Of a stretch of DNA of 64,000 bases, positions 19,101-26,227 are shown in pieces. The DNA is from Cognatiluteimonas weifangensis (GTDB lineage Bacteria > Pseudomonadota > Gammaproteobacteria > Xanthomonadales > Xanthomonadaceae). The notes under the pieces were generated by a model, which saw nothing but the letters and a program-made list of their open reading frames with translations, ran no database searches and was not told the origin of the DNA. Each line of letters begins with the position of its first letter. The first letter of the stretch is position 1. The DNA lies in the NCBI RefSeq assembly GCF_003416885.1, contig NZ_QVPD01000002.1:248001-312000 (forward strand), given 5' to 3'. The translations under genes were made by a program, and so were the position numbers.

Positions 19101-19258
19101 TGGTGATCTTCGGCGTCGGCTTCTCGACCCTGCTGTCGCTGTTCGTGGTGCCGGCGTTCTACGCGCTGCTGGCGCCGTACACGCGCTCGCCGAAGGCGAT
19201 CGCGCACCAGGTGCGCACGCTGGACGAACAGGTGCGGCCGGTCGAAGACGAGGCGTGA
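16133..19258 (+). CDS. RND-family efflux permease (inner membrane)
   Basis: A 1041-residue resistance-nodulation-division transporter of the hydrophobe/amphiphile efflux type. It starts ISIQRPVFATVMSLLLIV, has TM helices grouped 1+5 and 1+5 around two large periplasmic loops, and keeps the proton-relay aspartate pair in TM4 (LVVDDAIVV). GFMEGNTGR and the second-half AKNGILIVEFANQ are typical. It exports small molecules using the proton gradient. Substrate cannot be predicted. It lies directly after its adaptor and no regulator gene adjoins, so expression control is not evident. In the 172 bases after the stop there is a 7-base-pair hairpin (19281-19300) without a T-run. Confidence 0.95.
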   Translation: MTLSDISIQRPVFATVMSLLLIVLGIMAYSRLTLRELPAIDPPIVSVDVSYPGASAAVVETRITQVLEDALAGIEGIETLQSRSVNGRSSVTLEFTLNRDIEAAANDVRDAISGVADRLPDEADPPEVEKADSDSDTIIWLNMSSTTMDTLQLSDYADRYVVDRLSSMDGVAQVRIGGRQRYAMRIWLDRDAMAARGITAGDIEDALRAENVELPAGRIESQDRDFTLRVERGYQSPPDFAAIPLRKGADGYVVRLGDVAKVELASAERRAYYHSNGTPNIGLGIIKTSTANALDVAHAARAMATEIQKSLPEGTDIFVAFDDTVFIEASIERVQATLLEAIALVLLVIWLFLGSFRAAMIPALTVPVCLLAAFIPLYLFGYSINLLTLLALVLSIGLVVDDAIVVLENIQRRVDLGEPRLLAAVRGTRQVAFAVIATTTVLVAVFLPVGFMEGNTGRLFRELSVALAGAVALSAFVALTLTPMMSSKLLRPHKDEKASRLHRWVNGRLDWLATRYRGALQRTIGKVWLVGALMLAAGVASVALFKLVPSELAPAEDRGVFFVSIMGPEGAGYDYTVGQVKQVERIFAQRVGEGGPILRYNSRVPGGWGASEEMHTGSVTVFLKDWTERTQSTAEVAESLRRDLGRLPGVRAQPRVGGGLVGSRGQPIQIVLGGPEYGEIARWRDIVMRKMEGNPGFFSVDSDYKETRPQMRVRIDRQRASDLGVSVSEIGRTLETMMGSRQVTTFVQEGEEYDVLVQAGRAGRADPAGLEAIQVRARNGELVPLSNLVTLSELAEPGTLNRFNRLRAITISAGLAPGYTMGEALAFLDGVVRTELPDYAQTDWKGESREYQKAGSAVLLTFALALLVVYLVLAAQFESFVHPFVIMLTVPLGVLGALLGLWLTGGTLNLFSQIGIVMLVGLAAKNGILIVEFANQLRDAGRSVREAIVESAGVRLRPILMTSIATMVGAVPLVAAGGPGSASRATIGVVVIFGVGFSTLLSLFVVPAFYALLAPYTRSPKAIAHQVRTLDEQVRPVEDEA

Positions 19259-19430
19259 ACGGGCGCCCGCCGTGGAAGCCGCGCGCCGTCGGCGGCGCGC
19301 CCGCCTGCCACGTCCGCGCGGGCGAAGTCGGCGCGCCGGGTCCGCGGCGACGACGCCGGCAACCCGCACGACCGCGGTACCATCCGCGTGCGGCCGCGTT
19401 GCCGGCGGCGTGGCGGCAGCGACCGGCGGC

Positions 19431-20108
19431 CTAGCGACCGGAGAGCGGCATCCGCGCGCGCACGCGCGTGCCTGCGCCGGGCGCCGCGTCGATGGCGACG
19501 TGGCCGCCGACCTGCGCCGCGCGCTCGCGCATGGCGAGCAGGCCGGAACCGGGGGAAGCCTCCGGGGCGAAGCCCGCGCCGTCGTCGGCGACTTCGAGCA
19601 GCAGCTCCGCGCCCGCGCTGGAGAGCGAGACCACGACTTCGCTCGCGCCCGCGTGCCGCAGCGCGTTGCGCATCGCCTCCTCGGCGATGCGCGCGCAGGC
19701 GAGTTCGACCGCCGGCGCGGCGCGGTGGGGCAGCGGCGTCAACGCCAATGCCAGCCGCGGGCCGTCGCGGAACAGGCGCTCGGCCTGCCAGCGCAGCGCG
19801 GCTTCCAGCCCCAGCGCCTCCAGCGGCGGCGGCCGCAGGCGCGCGGAGAGCTCGCGCAGCGCGGCGACGGTCTGCTCGGCGGTGGCGATGATGTCCGCCG
19901 CCAGCTCGGCGCGGGCATCCGGCTCGTCTTCCTCCTGCAGCGCCATCGCGCCGAGCTTGATCGCCGCGAGCTGCTGGCCGATGTCGTCGTGCAGCGCGCG
20001 GGCGAGCGCGTGGAATTCGGCTTCCTGCACCGCGATCAGGCGGGCGACGAGGGCGCGCAACGCGTCCGCGGCGGGGGTGGCGGGATCCTGGCCTGCGGCA
20101 GTCGGCAT
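19431..20108 (-). CDS. Orphan HisKA_3 sensor histidine kinase without sensor domain
   Basis: A 225-residue kinase of the NarX/DegS-like class. The HisKA_3 H-box (ALHDDIGQQLAAIKL, His near 40) is followed by a dimerisation helix and the HATPase domain: N-box AEEAMRNALRHA, G1 box DDGAGF and G2 box GSGLLAMRERA. There is no transmembrane or recognisable input domain, only about 30 residues before the H-box that could be coiled coil. No response regulator gene adjoins it. A NarL-type regulator is present at 61064-61726, but pairing is guesswork. It lies downstream of the receptor gene at 20228-21391, separated by 119 bases containing a 12-base-pair hairpin, so it probably has its own promoter. Confidence 0.85.
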   Translation of the reverse strand: MPTAAGQDPATPAADALRALVARLIAVQEAEFHALARALHDDIGQQLAAIKLGAMALQEEDEPDARAELAADIIATAEQTVAALRELSARLRPPPLEALGLEAALRWQAERLFRDGPRLALALTPLPHRAAPAVELACARIAEEAMRNALRHAGASEVVVSLSSAGAELLLEVADDGAGFAPEASPGSGLLAMRERAAQVGGHVAIDAAPGAGTRVRARMPLSGR

Positions 20109-20163
20109 GGCGGCAGTGTGCCGCAGTCGGCACGGCGGCGGCCAGTGCGGTCGCCGCATGCGC

Positions 20164-20190
20164 AGGCCGCTCCACGCCGTGGAGCGGCCT
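20164..20190 (-). terminator. 12-bp perfect hairpin ending the receptor operon
   Basis: An inverted repeat with arms AGGCCGCTCCAC and GTGGAGCGGCCT around a 3-base loop, 37 bases after the stop of the receptor gene at 20228. There is no T-run. It probably ends or processes the cheR-D-B-receptor transcript before the orphan kinase. Confidence 0.6.
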
Positions 20191-20227
20191 CGGGGATCCG
20201 TCGCCGGTACCGGCGGGCGGGAACGGA

Positions 20228-21391
20228 TCAGAACAGTTCCACGCTGCCCGCATCCAGCGACTGCTGCATCACCGGTTTGTGCGGCGGCCGTTCCCACTCG
20301 CCGCGCAGTTCGCCGATCCGCTTGACCAGGCGGTAGATCGCCTGCTGGCGCTCGGCATCGTGCGGGCCGCTGCGGTGCAGCAGCTCGTTGAGCGCGGTTG
20401 CTTCGTGGTTGATCGCCGACAGCCGCTCCAGGTGCACGGTAGCGGCGGTCAGCGCCTGGGTGGCGATGTCCTCGAACTGCAGCGAGCGCACCGCCTCGGC
20501 AACCGAGCCGTCGATGCTGCTGCCGCAGGCCGCGATCTGGCGCATGCCTTGGCCGAGGCCGCGGTTGATGTCCTCGACCCGCTCCAGCATCGAGGCCGCC
20601 TCGACGCGCGCGTCGCGGGCGCGATCGAGGTCGCGCGAGGCCATCGTGCTGACCGTCTCGCGGACCCGCGCGATCGCGTCCTTGGAGCTGTGCGCGAGGC
20701 GCCGGATCTGGTCGTTGAACGCGGTCGAGCGCTCGGACAGGTTGCGCACCTCGTCGGCGACCACCGCGAAGCCGCGGCCCGCCTCGCCGGCGCGCGCCGC
20801 CTCGATCGCGGCGTTGAGCGCGAGCAGGTTGGTCTGGTCGGCGATCGACTTGACGTCCTCCAGCAGGGCGAAGATGCCGTCCAGGTGTTCGGCCATCGCG
20901 TCGATGTGGGTGACGGTCGTGGCGCTCTGGCCGCTGACCGCCTCCAGCGCGTCCACCAGCTGCTCCATCTGCTGGCTGGCGTGCTGGGCGAAGCGCGACA
21001 CGTCCATGCCGCGCTCGTCGCCGTTGTGGTCGAGCATGCGCGCGACCACCTCGGACTGCTCGCGCGACTTGCGGTTCAGGGTGTCGAAGCTGCCGCCGAG
21101 CTTGGCGACCGCCTCGCGGACCAGTTCGCGGGTGCGCTCGATTTCCGTGCGCGAGCCCTGCACCTCGGAGCCGACGAAGTTGCGCAGTTCGTCGAGCAGG
21201 CGGGTCTGCTCGCGCAGCGCGTGACGGCTGACCGGATGCAGCGCGTGCCAGGCGAAGGCGAGCCAGGCCAGCGTCATCGCCACCAGCGCGCCCCAGTGCA
21301 CGCCCGCGGGCCAGCCGAGGGCCTGGGCGAAGACGAACAGCGCGGTCAGGGCGAGGGGGGCGGCGAGGTGCAGCAGCGTGCGGCGGTCCAT
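20228..21391 (-). CDS. Methyl-accepting chemotaxis protein without ligand-binding domain
   Basis: A 387-residue receptor. Two adjacent hydrophobic segments (about 8-25 and 30-48) are joined by only a few residues, so there is no periplasmic sensor and no HAMP domain. The rest is a helical signalling domain with the hairpin-tip signature [26 protein letters not shown], split here as [16 protein letters not shown] and [15 protein letters not shown]. It should join receptor arrays with CheA/CheW and sense through the membrane or cytoplasm. The C-terminus ends AGSVELF, a tail shared exactly with CheD two genes upstream. It lies 53 bases after the cheB stop, so it is the last gene of the cheR-cheD-cheB operon. 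Confidence 0.9.
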   Translation of the reverse strand: MDRRTLLHLAAPLALTALFVFAQALGWPAGVHWGALVAMTLAWLAFAWHALHPVSRHALREQTRLLDELRNFVGSEVQGSRTEIERTRELVREAVAKLGGSFDTLNRKSREQSEVVARMLDHNGDERGMDVSRFAQHASQQMEQLVDALEAVSGQSATTVTHIDAMAEHLDGIFALLEDVKSIADQTNLLALNAAIEAARAGEAGRGFAVVADEVRNLSERSTAFNDQIRRLAHSSKDAIARVRETVSTMASRDLDRARDARVEAASMLERVEDINRGLGQGMRQIAACGSSIDGSVAEAVRSLQFEDIATQALTAATVHLERLSAINHEATALNELLHRSGPHDAERQQAIYRLVKRIGELRGEWERPPHKPVMQQSLDAGSVELF

Positions 21392-21444
21392 GGCGTCTCT
21401 TGCGCGGGGCTTGTCCCCGGTAACGGCGCGATGTGGGGGCTTCT

Positions 21445-22494
21445 TTAGCGGTCGACGGTGCCGCCGAGCAGACGCTGCGCGATCTGCGACAAGGGCAGCA
21501 CTTCGCAGGCGGCATCCAGTGCGACGGCGGCGCCCGGCATGCCCCAGATCAGGCTGCTCGCCTCGTCCTGGGCGAGGGTCAGCGCGCCGGCCTCGCGCAG
21601 CGCCAGCAGGCCGCGTGCGCCGTCGTCGCCCATGCCGGTGAGCAGGGCGGCGGCGGCCTGCGCGCCGGCGCTGCGCGCGACCGACTCGAACAGCACGTCC
21701 ACGCTGGGCCGGTGCCGGCGCTGCGGCGGATCGTCGCCCAGCCGGCCCCACCATTGGCCGCCGCTGCGCACCACCCGCAGGTGGCGGCCGCCCGGCGCGA
21801 CGTAGGCGTGGCCCGGCTGCAGCGCGCGGTCGCTCTCCAGGTGCACGACCTGCATCGCGCTGTGGCGGTCGAGGCGTTCGGCGAAGGCGGCGCTGAAGCT
21901 GGCCGGGATGTGCTGCACGATCGCGGTCGGCGGCGCGTCGGCGGGCATCGCCGCAAGCACCGCGCGGATCGCCTCGGTGCCGCCGGCGGAGGCGCCGATC
22001 GCGATCAGCTTGCGGTCCGCGCGCGCGCCGCCGGCAGGCAGCGGCGCGCAGCGCAGCGCAGCGTCCGCCGGCTGCACGTGCGCGCGTGCCGCGGCACGGA
22101 TCTTCGCGCGCAGGGCGGCGGCATAGGCGCCGAGGTCGCGCACCCCCAGCGGCTGCGGCTTGGCCATCATGTCCACCGCGCCCAGCGCGAGCGCCTCCAG
22201 GCCGGCCGGCGCGCCCTGCGCGGTCAGGGTCGACACCATCACCACCGGCATCGGCCGCAGCCGCATCAGGTTGCGCAGGAAAGTCAGCCCGTCCATGCCG
22301 GGCATCGCGATGTCGAGCGTGATCACGTCCGGCGCCAGGCGCTTGATCGCCTCGCGCGCGGTATAGGCGTCGGCCGCGGTGCCGACGACCTCGATCCCCG
22401 GGCCGTCGCCGAGCAGCTCCGCCAGCAACTGCCGCATCAGCATCGAGTCGTCGACGACGAGGACCTTGACGGGGGCGGCGGCGGGATCGTTCAT
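21445..22494 (-). CDS. cheB: Chemotaxis response regulator protein-glutamate methylesterase CheB
   Basis: A 349-residue CheB. The receiver domain (about 9-125) has the acidic pair DD at 15-16, phosphoacceptor Asp61 ([11 protein letters not shown]) and a lysine in AKPQP. A linker leads to the methylesterase domain with its catalytic triad: Ser169 in GASAGG, His195 in VQHIP and Asp291 in GMGDDGA. It removes methyl groups from receptors and deamidates glutamines after phosphorylation by CheA. It is encoded apart from cheYZA, in the receptor operon with cheR and cheD, 20 bases after the cheD stop. Length is normal. Confidence 0.96.
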   Translation of the reverse strand: MNDPAAAPVKVLVVDDSMLMRQLLAELLGDGPGIEVVGTAADAYTAREAIKRLAPDVITLDIAMPGMDGLTFLRNLMRLRPMPVVMVSTLTAQGAPAGLEALALGAVDMMAKPQPLGVRDLGAYAAALRAKIRAAARAHVQPADAALRCAPLPAGGARADRKLIAIGASAGGTEAIRAVLAAMPADAPPTAIVQHIPASFSAAFAERLDRHSAMQVVHLESDRALQPGHAYVAPGGRHLRVVRSGGQWWGRLGDDPPQRRHRPSVDVLFESVARSAGAQAAAALLTGMGDDGARGLLALREAGALTLAQDEASSLIWGMPGAAVALDAACEVLPLSQIAQRLLGGTVDR

Positions 22495-22514
22495 GCGGGC
22501 GCGGGCGGCAGGAC

Positions 22515-23114
22515 TCAGAACAGCTCGACGCTGCCGGCGGAGGGCGTGCGCGACAGGCGTTCGCGGTAGGCGCGCTCGATGTCCACCAGTTCGTGCCGGC
22601 GGGTCGCCGGCAGCCGGCGCACCAGCGCGCGTCCGGTCTGCGGGAAGAACGCGATCTTGCGCGGGTGGATGTCGCCGAGATCCTGCGCCAGCAGCGGGAT
22701 GCGCTCGGCGGCGAGGTAGTCGACCACGAAGCGGGCGTTGCGCGAGCCGATCGGGTCCTGCATGCCGCGCAGCACGTTGCCGCCGCCGAACGCCTTGGCC
22801 TGCAGCCGCGCACGCCGCGCACCGCGCTTGAGCAGGTCGTTGATCAGCAGTTCCATCGCGTGCGCGCCGTAGCGCGCGCTGCCGTCGGCGAAGCGGCTCG
22901 CGCCGCCGGTGTCGGGCAGCATGAAGTGGTTCATGCCGCCGACCCCGAGCAGCGGGTCGTACACGCAGGCGGCGACGCAGGAGCCGAGCAGGGTGACCAG
23001 CGCGAGCGGCTCGTCGCTGACCGCGTAGTCGGCGGGCAGCAGTTTGATCGCCTCGGTCTTGAGCGCAGCGTCGTAGTAGCGCCCCGGTGCGACGCTGGCG
23101 GCGAGCGCACTCAT
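22515..23114 (-). CDS. cheD: Chemoreceptor glutamine deamidase CheD
   Basis: A 199-residue CheD. The catalytic cysteine lies in [13 protein letters not shown] (conserved GSC), the histidine in [10 protein letters not shown], and the KAFGGGNVL block completes the family signature. CheD deamidates receptor glutamines, and in some bacteria binds CheC. No cheC is present here. The ATG overlaps the cheR stop by 4 bases. The C-terminus ends AGSVELF, identical to the tail of the receptor at 20228-21391 but written with different synonymous codons. This suggests a conserved docking peptide. Confidence 0.95.
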   Translation of the reverse strand: MSALAASVAPGRYYDAALKTEAIKLLPADYAVSDEPLALVTLLGSCVAACVYDPLLGVGGMNHFMLPDTGGASRFADGSARYGAHAMELLINDLLKRGARRARLQAKAFGGGNVLRGMQDPIGSRNARFVVDYLAAERIPLLAQDLGDIHPRKIAFFPQTGRALVRRLPATRRHELVDIERAYRERLSRTPSAGSVELF

Positions 23115-23977
23115 GCCCGCTCCGTCGCGTGGTAGGTGGTGCGGCCGCAGGAGGCGACCAGGTCGGCCGCGTGGGTGAAGCTCTCCGAATGCCCGGCGAA
23201 CAGCGGCGCGCCCGGCGCCAGCAGCGGCACGATCCGCGCCAGCACCGCGCGCTGGGTCGGCTTGTCGAAGTAGATCATCACGTTGCGGCAGAACACTGCG
23301 GCGAAGCCGCCGCGCAGCCCGTAGTCGTCGTCCAGCAGGTTGAGCGGGCGGAACTCGACCAGCGCGCGCAGCTCCGGCTTGACCCTGCAGAGCCCCTCGT
23401 TGGGCCCGCTCCCCTTCAGGAAGAAGCGGCGCCGGCGCTCCGGCGAGACCGACGCGATGCGCTCCAGCGGATAGACGCCGGCGGCCGCGGTCTCCAGCAC
23501 CTGGGTGTCGATGTCGGTTGCGAGCACGCGCACCGGCGGCGTCGCGCTGCCGAAGGCCTCGCAGGCGGTCATTGCGATCGAATAGGGTTCCTCGCCGGTG
23601 GAGGCGGCGCAGCACCAGATCGTCGCCGGCGGGCGCGCGTTTTCGCGCAGCAGCGCGGCGAGGGTGTCGAAGTGGTGCGGCTCGCGGAAGAACGCGGTGA
23701 GATTGGTGGTGAGCGCGTTGACGAAGGCCTGCGCTTCGGCCTCGTCGTCCTCGACCAGGTCGAGGTAGGCGTGGAAGTCGGTCAGGCCCAGCATGCGCAG
23801 GCGGCGCGCCAGCCGGCTGTAGACCATGTCGCGCTTGTGCTCGCCGAGGTGGATGCCGGCGCGCGCGCGGATCAGGGCGACGATCCGCCGGAAATCGCGG
23901 TCGTGCAGGGTGAAGGCGCGCTGGCCCCGCGCCTTGCCGGGCGATTCCGTGCGCGCGCCGGCGGTGGCCTCAGGCAT
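23111..23977 (-). CDS. cheR: Chemotaxis protein methyltransferase CheR
   Basis: A 288-residue CheR. The N-terminal helical domain (about 20-95) includes NLTAFFREPHHF, and the SAM-binding domain has CAASTGEEPYSIAM, an acidic residue in TDIDTQVLE, and the CRNVMIYFD motif near 230. It methylates glutamates on receptors using S-adenosylmethionine. The upstream receptor in this operon ends in a WxxF-type pentapeptide, the known docking site for some CheRs on their beta-subdomain. The start overlaps the GGDEF-EAL gene by 8 bases and the stop overlaps cheD by 4, so the genes are coupled. Confidence 0.96.
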   Translation of the reverse strand: MPEATAGARTESPGKARGQRAFTLHDRDFRRIVALIRARAGIHLGEHKRDMVYSRLARRLRMLGLTDFHAYLDLVEDDEAEAQAFVNALTTNLTAFFREPHHFDTLAALLRENARPPATIWCCAASTGEEPYSIAMTACEAFGSATPPVRVLATDIDTQVLETAAAGVYPLERIASVSPERRRRFFLKGSGPNEGLCRVKPELRALVEFRPLNLLDDDYGLRGGFAAVFCRNVMIYFDKPTQRAVLARIVPLLAPGAPLFAGHSESFTHAADLVASCGRTTYHATERA

Positions 23978-26168
23978 GGCCGGCGACCGACATCTGCTGC
24001 AGCGAGGCGCTGCGCAGGCGCGCGGCCAGCCAGCGCGCGAACTCGCGCGGCGGCAGCGCCGGCGAGTACAGGTAGCCCTGCGCCTCCTGGCAGCCGAGGC
24101 CGTGCAGCAACTCGGCCTGCTCCCGCGTCTCCACGCCTTCGGCGATCACCCGCAGGTCGAAGTTGCGCGCGATCAGCAGGATCGAGCGCACGATCGCCGC
24201 GTCGCCGCGGTTGGCCAGGATGTCGCGCACGAAGGAGCGGTCGATCTTGACCCGGTCCACCGGCAGCCGGCGCAGGATCGACAGCGAGGCGTAGCCGGTG
24301 CCGAAGTCGTCGTAGGCGACGCGGATGCCGCGCGCGCGCAGCGCCGCCAGCGCGTCGGCCGCGCTGCCGTCGTCGTCGCCGAGCGCGATCTTCTCGGTCA
24401 GCTCCAGTTCCAGGTGCGCGGCGGTCAGGCCGCTGCGGGTGAGCGCATGTTCGACCTCGTTCGGCAGCCGCTCGTGGTCGAGCTGGACCGGGAACAAATT
24501 GACGCCGACCGCCAGCCGGCGGCCGTCGACGATCGGCCAGGTCGCCGCGTCCTGGCAGGCACGTTCGAGGATCCAGCGGCCGACCGCCGGCCCGACCGAA
24601 CTTTGCGCGAGCGCGTCGATGAACTTGTCCGGCGCCAGCAGGCCGCGCTGCGGATGACGCCAGCGCAGCAGCGCCTCGGCGCCGGTCGGCATGCCGGTGG
24701 AGAGACAGACTTGCGGCTGGTAGTGCAGCTCGAACTCCTCGTCGCGGCAGGCGCGGCGCAGTTCGAGGTCGAGCTGGCGCCGGTCCAGCGCCTCGGTGCG
24801 CATGCCGGGTTCGAAGTAGCACAGCTGGCGGCCGCCGTTGCGCTTGGCGCGCTGCATCGCCAGGTCGGCGCGGGCGATCAGTTCGTCGCTGCCGGCGGTG
24901 GCGTCGGCCATCGCCGCGCCGACGCTGGCCTCGATGTGGACCATGTGCTGGTCGACCTGGCAGGGGCGCGCGAGCTCGAGCAGCACCGCACGCAGCTGGG
25001 CGTCGATCGCCTCGCCGTCGGTCTGCGGATACAGCAGGGCGAATTCGTCGCCGCCGAAGCGCGCGAGCTGTGCGCCCGCGGGCAGCCCGGCCTGCAGGCG
25101 CGCGGCGACCACCTGCAGCACGGCATCGCCGATGGTGTGGCCGAGGGTGTCGTTGATGGTGCGGAAGCTGTCCAGGCCGACCAGCGCCACCCCGAGCGGG
25201 TGGGCGCCCCCGGCGAGCAGTGCCGACAGTGCCGACAGGAACGCGGTGCGGCGCGACAGGCCGGTCAGTTCGTCCTTCGACGCCATGCGCGCCTGACGCG
25301 CGCGCAGCATGCGCTGGCCGGTGACGTCGTGCAGCAGCAGTGCCATGCCGCGCTGTTCGTCGGCGTGCCAGGGCAGGCGCGTCGCCTCCAGCGTGCGCAC
25401 GCCGCCATCGCGGGTGGCGATGCGCAGGTCCCGCGTCTCCGGCATGCCCGCCCCGACGCCGGGGTGCAGTGGCGCGCGCAGCCAGTCGGGCAGGCCGTCG
25501 GCGTCGCGCTGCAGGTCGTCGGGAAACAGCGACGCGAGCGCCGCGCCGGCGGCGATCGTGCCGTCGAACAGTTCCGCCGCCGCCGCGTTCGCGTGGCAGA
25601 CCACGCCATCGGCATCGGCGACGATCACCGCGCGGTAATCGTCGTGCGCCAGCCGCTCGGCGATGCGCTGGCTGCGCTGCAGCAGGCGCTGTTCGACCAG
25701 TCGCGCGGCGATCCGCGCCAGTTGCCGGATGCCGGCGAGGGTGCCGTCGTCCACTTCCGTGCGCGCTTGCCGGTCGGCGACGTTCAGCACGCCGAGCGTG
25801 CGTCCCCGGGCGTCGAGCAGGGCGGCGCCGAGGTAGAAGCGGATGCCGTCCTCGCGCAGCACCAGCGCGTCGTTGCGGAAGCGCGCGTCGGCGCGGGCGT
25901 CGCCGACCTGCAGCAGCGGCGTGCGCGGGCCCAGCGCGCGGCAGATCGCGTGCTCGCGCGGAATCGCGGCGACCCCTTCCAGCCCGCGCTGTGCGGCGAT
26001 GCGGAAATGCGCGCCATCCGCGATCGCGATGCTGGCGAAGGGCGTGTCCAGCAGGCGCGCCGCCATGCCGACCAGGTCGTCCAGCTCGTCCGCCGCCTGC
26101 GCCGCGTCCGGCGCGGTACCGGGTGGCGATGGCGCGTGGTCGGAGTCGGGCATCGTGGCGTGCGCCAT
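23970..26168 (-). CDS. GAF-PAS-GGDEF-EAL cyclic-di-GMP signalling protein
   Basis: A 732-residue cytoplasmic protein with no membrane segment. A GAF domain lies at about 25-165, a PAS-like domain at about 175-290, GGDEF at about 305-465 and EAL at about 480-720. The active-site loop RFGGDEF is intact, but the position of an inhibitory RxxD site five residues before it is not occupied by RxxD. The EAL half keeps the EAL motif (GAEALLRW), LELTE, DDFGTGYAS, the VKIDRSF lysine, AEGVET and the glutamine of EAQGY, so hydrolysis of c-di-GMP looks possible. Its place between a receptor and cheR in one operon links it to chemotaxis. Net activity cannot be predicted. Confidence 0.93.
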   Translation of the reverse strand: MAHATMPDSDHAPSPPGTAPDAAQAADELDDLVGMAARLLDTPFASIAIADGAHFRIAAQRGLEGVAAIPREHAICRALGPRTPLLQVGDARADARFRNDALVLREDGIRFYLGAALLDARGRTLGVLNVADRQARTEVDDGTLAGIRQLARIAARLVEQRLLQRSQRIAERLAHDDYRAVIVADADGVVCHANAAAAELFDGTIAAGAALASLFPDDLQRDADGLPDWLRAPLHPGVGAGMPETRDLRIATRDGGVRTLEATRLPWHADEQRGMALLLHDVTGQRMLRARQARMASKDELTGLSRRTAFLSALSALLAGGAHPLGVALVGLDSFRTINDTLGHTIGDAVLQVVAARLQAGLPAGAQLARFGGDEFALLYPQTDGEAIDAQLRAVLLELARPCQVDQHMVHIEASVGAAMADATAGSDELIARADLAMQRAKRNGGRQLCYFEPGMRTEALDRRQLDLELRRACRDEEFELHYQPQVCLSTGMPTGAEALLRWRHPQRGLLAPDKFIDALAQSSVGPAVGRWILERACQDAATWPIVDGRRLAVGVNLFPVQLDHERLPNEVEHALTRSGLTAAHLELELTEKIALGDDDGSAADALAALRARGIRVAYDDFGTGYASLSILRRLPVDRVKIDRSFVRDILANRGDAAIVRSILLIARNFDLRVIAEGVETREQAELLHGLGCQEAQGYLYSPALPPREFARWLAARLRSASLQQMSVAGHA

Positions 26169-26227
26169 GGGAAACGTCCGTGAGGGGAGCAGGCGGCGCC
26201 GTTGCGCCGCCGCGGTGCGGCGGGGGA

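Noticed and set aside
15928..19434. An open frame of more than 1100 codons on the + strand overlapping the RND permease
   Set aside because: It runs in another frame over a protein with clear RND motifs and its own translation is low-complexity Arg/Gly-rich.
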